Under the pieces are notes generated by a model. The model did no database searches. It was not told where the DNA came from and was given only the letters and a program-made list of their open reading frames with translations. A stretch of DNA of 7,814 bases, from contig CALCYB010000071.1 of NCBI GenBank assembly GCA_937906485.1, forward strand, positions 1 through 7,814. Direction: 5' to 3'. Shown here piece by piece: positions 1 to 4,947 of this stretch. The DNA is from an uncultured Rikenellaceae bacterium. Its GTDB lineage: Bacteria > Bacteroidota > Bacteroidia > Bacteroidales > UBA932. The position numbers were made by a program, and so were the translations under genes. Within the stretch, counting starts at the first letter, position 1; each line of letters starts with the position of its first letter.

Positions 1-1
1 C

Positions 2-1060
2 GGAGAGATTCTGTCCATGGTCTCCAGCCCGGGGATTCATGTATCGGTGCTTGCTGACATCGGCAAACATTATACGGAGATCTCTTCCGACCCGCTCAAA
101 CCCATGTTCAACCGTGCCGTCATGTCACCCCAGCCTCCCGGATCGGTATTCAAACTCGTCAATGCCCTGATCGGACTTCAGGAGGGTGTGGTTTCCACCA
201 CCACCGAACACTACTGCCACGACGGTTTCCGTGCGGGAGGCCTTCGCGTGGGCTGCCACACCCATCCTACGCCACTGGATTTTCGGGAATCCATCATGAT
301 GTCCTGCAACGCCTACTATTGCGAACTGTTCCGCGATATCTTACACAATACCGCCCATGACTCCATTCAAGGGGCCTTCACCCATTGGCGGGAACTCGTT
401 CAGAGTTTTGGCTTCGGAAAAAAACTCGGCAGTGACTTCCCGTCCGAACAAGCCGGTTATGTACCGGACGCCGCACTTTACAACCGGGTGTACGGACGAC
501 GTGGCTGGAGTGCGCTCACGATCATCTCCCTGTCCATCGGACAAGGAGAGTTGGGCTGTACCCCGTTGCACCTGGCCAATCTGGGTGCTATCCTGGCCAA
601 CCGGGGCCATTACTACATCCCGCACATCATCAAACCGGCGGACAGCACCTCGCTGGATGAAAAATACACCGTACCGGTCCATACCCTGATTGACCCGGTC
701 CATTTCGAGCCGGTCATTGACGGGATGTATCGGGCAGTCAACTCCCCGCCGGGATCCGGAGCCACCGGACGCATGGCCGCAACCGTCGGGCTGGAGGTCT
801 GCGGAAAAACGGGAACCGCCCAGAACCCCCATGGAGACGACCACTCGGTCTTTGTCTGCTTCGCGCCCAAAGATAACCCAAAAATTGCCGTAGCCGTATA
901 CATGGAAAATGCCGGAGCCGGTGGATCGTGGGCGGCCCCGACCGCCGGGCTGATGGTGGAGAAGTACCTGACAGACTCCATCAGCACCCAGAAGAAATGG
1001 ATTGAAGAACGTATTGTCCAAGCCAACCTGCTGGACAAAGCCAGACCCCAAGCGAAATGA
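2..1060 (+). CDS. mrdA: Penicillin-binding protein 2, peptidoglycan D,D-transpeptidase (5' end missing)
   Basis: This is the C-terminal transpeptidase half of the class B penicillin-binding protein that crosslinks new peptidoglycan during cell elongation, acting in the periplasm with RodA. The reading frame is open to the window edge: base 2 begins GEILSMVSSP, the usual GEIL.MVS segment before the catalytic domain, so the N-terminal membrane anchor and pedestal domain lie upstream and the ATG at 17 is not the real start. Counting from that first Gly, all three active-site motifs are intact: SVFK (catalytic Ser48, Lys51), SCN (101-103) and KTGT (269-272). The segment SIGQGELGCTPLHLANLGA (from about residue 178) is also typical of PBP2. 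Cysteines at 72, 85 and 102 with a histidine at 88 may form a metal site near the active site. The stop overlaps the rodA start by 4 bp, indicating translational coupling. The family call is very secure; only the N-terminus is unseen. Confidence 0.96.
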   Translation, partial: GEILSMVSSPGIHVSVLADIGKHYTEISSDPLKPMFNRAVMSPQPPGSVFKLVNALIGLQEGVVSTTTEHYCHDGFRAGGLRVGCHTHPTPLDFRESIMMSCNAYYCELFRDILHNTAHDSIQGAFTHWRELVQSFGFGKKLGSDFPSEQAGYVPDAALYNRVYGRRGWSALTIISLSIGQGELGCTPLHLANLGAILANRGHYYIPHIIKPADSTSLDEKYTVPVHTLIDPVHFEPVIDGMYRAVNSPPGSGATGRMAATVGLEVCGKTGTAQNPHGDDHSVFVCFAPKDNPKIAVAVYMENAGAGGSWAAPTAGLMVEKYLTDSISTQKKWIEERIVQANLLDKARPQAK

Positions 1061-2490
1061 GAAGAAGCGAACTTTCCTACCGGCACATCGACTGGACCAT
1101 TGTCCTGTGTTACCTGCTGCTGATCTTTTTCGGCTGGATCAACATCTATGCCTCCTCCTATTCGGATACGGCCAACGGCATTTTTGACCTGGACACCAAA
1201 GCGGGGATGCAATTCATCTGGATCGGAGTCAGCCTGACGGTGGCCACCGCCCTGTTGTTCCTGATCAATCCCAGGTGGTACCTGTCCACCACCTGGCTAC
1301 TGTACATCGGCGTCTTGCTGCTGCTGGTCGGCGTACTGGTTTTTGGGAAGGAAGTCAACGGATCCAAATCCTGGTTCTCGCTCGGCCCGGTCAGTTTCCA
1401 ACCCTCCGAGCTATCAAAAATCACCACCTCCCTGGCCCTGGCTACGGTAATGAGCCATTATAATTTCAAGATTACCCGGTGGAACGACTTCTCCAAAATC
1501 CTGCTGATTCTGGTCCTGCCGGCTGCTCTGATTATTCTGGAGCCGGAAATGGGGACCATCCTGGTGTATGTAGGTTTTCTGTTCGTCCTCTACCGCGAGG
1601 GACTGACCGGATGGCTGATTTTCTTTATGGGACTCATCATCCTGCTGTTCATCCTGACCTTGAGGTTCTCTCCTTTTGTTTCCATGCTGGCCCTCTTGGG
1701 AATCTTCGGCATCATCAGGAGTCTGGAAGCCCGACAACCGCTCATCTGCGGCGCCAGTTACCTAGGCAGCATCGTCCTGCTGGCCTTCCTGCCCCGTCTG
1801 CTGCAACTGCCGGCCCTTTCCATCGTAGCGGACCTTGGAGCCGATACCCTCATGCTGATACTGTTCTCCGGACTCTGCCTGTATTGGCTCATCCGGGTCT
1901 TCCGTCGCAAAGAAAAAAAGATGAAAATGCTGGTTTGGGGAACCATTGCCTCACTGATCTTCATCTTCTCGGTCGAATTGATTTTCGACAAAGTACTCCA
2001 ACCCCACCACCAGGCCCGCATCGAGAACCTGTTGGGCATCCGGGATGATCCCCACGGGATCGGCTACAACGTCAACCAGTCCATGATCGCCATCGGATCC
2101 GGCGGCTTTTCCGGAAAAGGTTTTCTGGAAGGAACCCAGACCAAATTCAAATTCGTTCCGGAACAAAGTACCGACTTTATTTTCTGCACGGTCGGGGAGG
2201 AATGGGGATTTTTGGGCTGCTTCGGGCTGCTGGCCATTTTCTTTACCCTGATTACCCGTATCCTGATTTCCGCTGAACGACAAAAAGAAGCCAGCATCCG
2301 CATCTATGGTTATTGCGTGGCAGCCATCTTCTTCATGCACGTGCTCATCAATATCGGCATGACCATCGGGCTGATGCCGGTCATCGGCATTCCACTGCCT
2401 TTCATCAGCTACGGTGGATCTTCACTGTTGTCTTTCACCCTACTGCTTTTCATGTACGTCCGCATGGACCTGGAACGATGGAGAAGATAA
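1057..2490 (+). CDS. rodA: RodA, SEDS-family peptidoglycan glycosyltransferase
   Basis: RodA is an integral inner-membrane enzyme that polymerises lipid II into glycan strands for cell elongation, paired with PBP2 encoded just upstream. The 477-aa protein is hydrophobic throughout, with membrane segments by eye near 14-33, 51-70, 78-96, 147-180, 184-203, 258-280, 293-310, 380-400, 418-440 and 445-470. Family signatures are present in order: NGSKSWFSLGPVSFQPSELSK (from 101), EPEMGT (162-167), GYNVNQSMIAIGSGG (336-350), GKGFLEGTQ (353-361), FVPEQSTDFIF (366-376) and PFISYGGSS (448-456). Asp331, in DPHGIGY, matches the aspartate known to be essential in RodA/FtsW. The protein is about 100 residues longer than Escherichia coli RodA (370 aa, from memory); the excess lies in the hydrophobic middle, roughly 190-305. 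The ATGA overlap with mrdA decides the start, and no strong ribosome-binding site is visible. FtsW is an alternative SEDS member, but the partnership with PBP2 favours RodA. Confidence 0.96.
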   Translation: MRRSELSYRHIDWTIVLCYLLLIFFGWINIYASSYSDTANGIFDLDTKAGMQFIWIGVSLTVATALLFLINPRWYLSTTWLLYIGVLLLLVGVLVFGKEVNGSKSWFSLGPVSFQPSELSKITTSLALATVMSHYNFKITRWNDFSKILLILVLPAALIILEPEMGTILVYVGFLFVLYREGLTGWLIFFMGLIILLFILTLRFSPFVSMLALLGIFGIIRSLEARQPLICGASYLGSIVLLAFLPRLLQLPALSIVADLGADTLMLILFSGLCLYWLIRVFRRKEKKMKMLVWGTIASLIFIFSVELIFDKVLQPHHQARIENLLGIRDDPHGIGYNVNQSMIAIGSGGFSGKGFLEGTQTKFKFVPEQSTDFIFCTVGEEWGFLGCFGLLAIFFTLITRILISAERQKEASIRIYGYCVAAIFFMHVLINIGMTIGLMPVIGIPLPFISYGGSSLLSFTLLLFMYVRMDLERWRR

Positions 2491-3602
2491 AGTTCGGAGC
2501 CCTTCTGCTGTTGCTGCTTGCCAGTTGTATCCCTGCATCGGGACAATTTCAGACGCAGCCCACCCTCACCCAGAAAGAATGGGTGACCATCGGGATTGCC
2601 TCTACCCTTACCCTGACCGGCAGCATGGTCGCAAACAGCAACTTTGACTTCAACTCCTACTCCTTGCAGGAAGACTACCTGGAACATTTCAAGCATTCCT
2701 ACGATGACTACCTGCAATACCTGCCCGGGGCAGTCCTGGTTGGAATGAAAGCCGCTGGCCTGGAAGGCGCTACCAGCTGGTCGCGCATGCTCGTGAGCGA
2801 TGCCTTTGCTATTGGTCTGAATGCTTTGATGATCAATGGCCTGAAATACTCCATCGGCCGGGAACGACCGGACCGTAGTGCTCAGAATTCCTTTCCTTCA
2901 GGGCACACCGCCACTGCCTTTATGACAGCAACCATGCTCAACAAGGAATACGGCACCACCCTCTCACCCTGGATTGGATTTGGAGGCTACCTGATTGCGA
3001 CAACCACCGGTTTCAGCCGCATCACCAACAACCGGCACTGGTTTTCCGACATCCTGGCGGGAGCCGGCATCGGAATCCTGTCAACAGAGTTGGGTTACTT
3101 GATCGGGGATTTGATTTTTCAAGACGAAGGATTGTACCTGCCCGAAGACAACGGGTACGAGGCACCCCAATACAAAGGCTACATCGGGATCGGACTGGGA
3201 CCGGTCCATCTACCCACATCCTCCATCCCAGACGCCTGGGGGAACCACTACCAGTTGGATCTCCTTTATTACTTCTCTCCCCATTGGGGTGTGTACACAC
3301 AATTGAATACCATCTACTCCGCCCAAAATCTGCGCTTCGGTTTGGCTCCAGGAATCGCCTATGGCTACCCGATCGGGGAACGTCTCCACTTGGAAACGAC
3401 CTTGGGCCTCTGCTTTGAAAAGCTGTTTGAAGAAAGCAACACGCAACAGGCATGGGAGTTGGGCATCTACTGCTCAGCCGCCCTCCAATACAAGATCCAC
3501 ACACACCTGGCTGCTCAGCTCTACGGTTTCTTGCAACACCTTCCCCAAGCCAAAGACGCCACGGCCTCCGGAGTCGGTATCAAATGCTGTTACCTATGGT
3601 AG
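2478..3602 (+). CDS. PAP2-family membrane phosphatase with a beta-rich C-terminal extension
   Basis: A 374-aa phosphatase of the type-2 phosphatidic acid phosphatase family, whose bacterial members dephosphorylate lipid phosphates such as undecaprenyl pyrophosphate, phosphatidylglycerol phosphate or lipid A on the periplasmic side. All three catalytic motifs are complete: KYSIGRERP (123-131), PSGH (140-143) and SRITNNRHWFSD (180-191), with His143, His187 and Asp191 as expected catalytic residues. The N-terminus is a signal sequence: a leucine run, then LASC (14-17), which fits a lipobox, although cleavage before Gln23 (ASG|Q) is also plausible. After a short linker (about 212-231) the last 140 residues alternate polar and hydrophobic residues like beta strands and end in YLW, as outer-membrane barrels often do. 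The frame stays open upstream to 2313, but that stretch is rodA read out of frame; the ATG at 2478, followed by the signal sequence, is the sensible start. It overlaps rodA by 13 bp. The substrate cannot be decided from sequence. Confidence 0.9.
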   Translation: MEKIKFGALLLLLLASCIPASGQFQTQPTLTQKEWVTIGIASTLTLTGSMVANSNFDFNSYSLQEDYLEHFKHSYDDYLQYLPGAVLVGMKAAGLEGATSWSRMLVSDAFAIGLNALMINGLKYSIGRERPDRSAQNSFPSGHTATAFMTATMLNKEYGTTLSPWIGFGGYLIATTTGFSRITNNRHWFSDILAGAGIGILSTELGYLIGDLIFQDEGLYLPEDNGYEAPQYKGYIGIGLGPVHLPTSSIPDAWGNHYQLDLLYYFSPHWGVYTQLNTIYSAQNLRFGLAPGIAYGYPIGERLHLETTLGLCFEKLFEESNTQQAWELGIYCSAALQYKIHTHLAAQLYGFLQHLPQAKDATASGVGIKCCYLW

Positions 3603-4853
3603 CATTGACGAGGGGTCTGTCGGAAACTGATAGACCTCCAGTCCGAAGACCGGAAGAACGGACAGAATATGGTCAAAAATATCCGATTGGACATTCTCGT
3701 AATGCACCCACTCCGAGCCTTGCACAAAACAATAGATCTCCAGCGGGAGCCCCCGCTCGGTCGGCTGCAGCTGACGGACCATGGTCGTCATCTCGTGTTT
3801 GATCTCGGGATGGAGTTTGAGGTAAGCTGTCACATAGGCCCTGAAGACTCCGACATTGGTCTGGTGAATCACATTCGGCACATCGGGATAATCTGCCGAG
3901 CGCTGCCGGTTGTATTGATCCAATTGCTGTTGGGTCTGCTCCAGATAATCCTTGATGATGTCGATCTTGGAAAAACGCTCCATCATCGCATCATCACACA
4001 TCCTGACCGTCTTCATATCAATGTTGACTGAACGTTTGATCCGACGTCCGCCCGTATCCACCATGCCGCGCCAGTTCTGGAACGATTCACTCATCAGGGC
4101 ATAAGGAGGCAAAGTGGTGATGGTCTTGTCAAAGTTCCTCACCTTAACCGAATAAAGGTTGATTTCAATCACATCTCCATCTGCCCCGTATTTGGGAACC
4201 GTGATCCAGTCGCCCACACGCAACAAGTCGTTGGAGGTCAGCTGCCAACCGGAAATGAAGCCCAATAAGGTATCCTTGAACACCAGTACAATGATGGCCA
4301 TCGAGGCCCCCAGACCGGCAATCAACGTACCCATCGGCTGATTGATCAGCACACTGAGAATCAACAATCCACCTATGAAATATACCGCCACATTGATGAT
4401 CTGGAAGAAGACCAGTACCGGCTTGTTGACGAACTGGGATTTGCGGGAATAGATGTCCGACAACGATTTGCTAACCGCAACAATCAGGATGATAAAACGG
4501 ACAATCATGTAGATGTCCAGGACCTTGCGCAGAAAGTCAATCCCGTCCGGGCTCCGGATGGCCAACGGCAAGGCCGAATACAGAAGAATCGGGGGAAGGA
4601 GCCGTACCGCCTTATGGAAAACCCGGTTATCAAAAAACACATCGTCCCAGGTAACTGCCGTCATCGCAATCAGGCGTTTCAACACCCGGTTGATCACCAC
4701 ATCAATGACTTTGGTCAGGACCCATACCAGCAAGGCAAGAAAAAGCAGGGACAGGCACTGGTCCAGAAAGCCGGCCCATTGTCCAGAAAAGCCCAATTCC
4801 AGCAACTGACGGTGAAAAAAATCGGGTATTGCGTTAAAAAATTTCATTTCCAT
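3594..4853 (-). CDS. ybdG: Mechanosensitive ion channel of the MscS family, YbdG (MscM-like) branch
   Basis: An inner-membrane channel that opens under membrane tension and protects cells against osmotic downshock or adjusts to osmotic stress. The 419-aa length matches E. coli YbdG (about 415 aa). Hydrophobic segments lie near 33-55, 84-99, 112-130 and 146-170, followed by the pore-lining helix GTLIAGLGASMAIIVLVFKD (175-194), rich in Gly and Ala as in MscS. Then comes the cytoplasmic beta domain with LRVGDWITVPKYGADGDVIE (211-230), VKVRNFDKTITTLPPYAL (236-253) and GGRRIKRSVNID (268-279); KYGADG and GGRRIKRS are hallmarks of the YbdG branch. The remainder (280-419) is a soluble alpha/beta tail. 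The start at 4853 is chosen as the first ATG; Met3 is an equally possible start. The gene stands alone, divergent from gcvP and convergent with the PAP2 gene, overlapping its end by 9 bp. Assignment to the branch is strong; conductance or threshold cannot be inferred. Confidence 0.93.
   Translation of the reverse strand: MEMKFFNAIPDFFHRQLLELGFSGQWAGFLDQCLSLLFLALLVWVLTKVIDVVINRVLKRLIAMTAVTWDDVFFDNRVFHKAVRLLPPILLYSALPLAIRSPDGIDFLRKVLDIYMIVRFIILIVAVSKSLSDIYSRKSQFVNKPVLVFFQIINVAVYFIGGLLILSVLINQPMGTLIAGLGASMAIIVLVFKDTLLGFISGWQLTSNDLLRVGDWITVPKYGADGDVIEINLYSVKVRNFDKTITTLPPYALMSESFQNWRGMVDTGGRRIKRSVNIDMKTVRMCDDAMMERFSKIDIIKDYLEQTQQQLDQYNRQRSADYPDVPNVIHQTNVGVFRAYVTAYLKLHPEIKHEMTTMVRQLQPTERGLPLEIYCFVQGSEWVHYENVQSDIFDHILSVLPVFGLEVYQFPTDPSSMLP
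3612..3638 (+). terminator. Candidate 3'-end hairpin for the mrdA-rodA-PAP2 transcript
   Basis: A 10-bp inverted repeat, GGGGTCTGTC and GATAGACCTC, flanks a 7-nt loop (GGAAACT) starting 10 bases after the PAP2 stop codon. Two of the pairs are G-U wobbles in + strand RNA; in - strand RNA the same positions would be C-A mismatches, so the stem is better formed in the operon transcript than in the channel mRNA it overlaps. No run of T follows, so it does not look like a standard intrinsic terminator. It could be a 3'-end stabilising hairpin, a Rho-assisted end, or chance within the channel coding sequence. Confidence 0.3.
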
Positions 4854-4872
4854 AACAAACTGTTTTCTTTTA

Positions 4873-4905
4873 TTCGGTAAAGTTAGTTAATAAAAGTTAT
4901 CTTTG
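4873..4905 (+). promoter_or_regulatory. Candidate Bacteroidota-type promoter for gcvP
   Basis: TATCTTTG at 4898-4905 matches the TAnnTTTG -7 element of the Bacteroidota primary sigma factor exactly. The upstream partner is weak: TTCG at 4873-4876, 21 bases before the -7 box, is one mismatch from TTTG. Transcription would begin around 4910-4915, leaving a leader of about 35 nt that ends in AT-rich sequence without a Shine-Dalgarno motif, as is usual in this phylum. The leader is too short for a glycine riboswitch, and none is seen. Confidence 0.55.
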
Positions 4906-4917
4906 TAGTCTACACAA
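4892..4917 (-). promoter_or_regulatory. Weak candidate promoter for the mechanosensitive channel gene
   Basis: On the minus strand, TAACTTTT (plus positions 4892-4899) is one base off TAnnTTTG, with TTG at plus 4915-4917 upstream of it. The 15-nt spacing is shorter than the usual 19-21, so the match is poor. A second related box, TAACTTTA, lies closer to the gene at plus 4878-4885. A promoter for this gene is expected in the gap because its neighbour is divergent, but the exact site is uncertain. Confidence 0.2.
4902..4917. promoter_or_regulatory. Quasi-palindrome at the presumed gcvP transcription start, possible operator
   Basis: TGTAG and CTACA form a perfect 5-bp inverted repeat around a single central T (4904-4914). 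Allowing one extra C, the symmetry extends to TTGTAG/CTACAcAA. It overlaps the last bases of the -7 element and the expected start site, a position where a bound dimeric regulator would block or modulate transcription in both directions. No regulator family can be named from the site, and a chance origin in AT-rich DNA is possible. Confidence 0.3.
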
Positions 4918-4947
4918 CCGAATTATTCGATTTAAACAATATTTCTT

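Noticed and set aside
341..1212. Long minus-strand open frames opposite mrdA and the start of rodA
   Set aside because: They overlap each other and a clearly functional gene; their translations look like low-complexity shadows without motifs.
2313..2477. Upstream in-frame extension of the PAP2 gene
   Set aside because: The extra 55 residues are His- and Arg-rich, are rodA read in another frame, and would bury the signal sequence that begins at the ATG at 2478.
4854..4947. Glycine riboswitch before gcvP
   Set aside because: The gap is only 94 bp and the predicted leader about 35 nt, far too short for the aptamer, and no fitting stems are visible.
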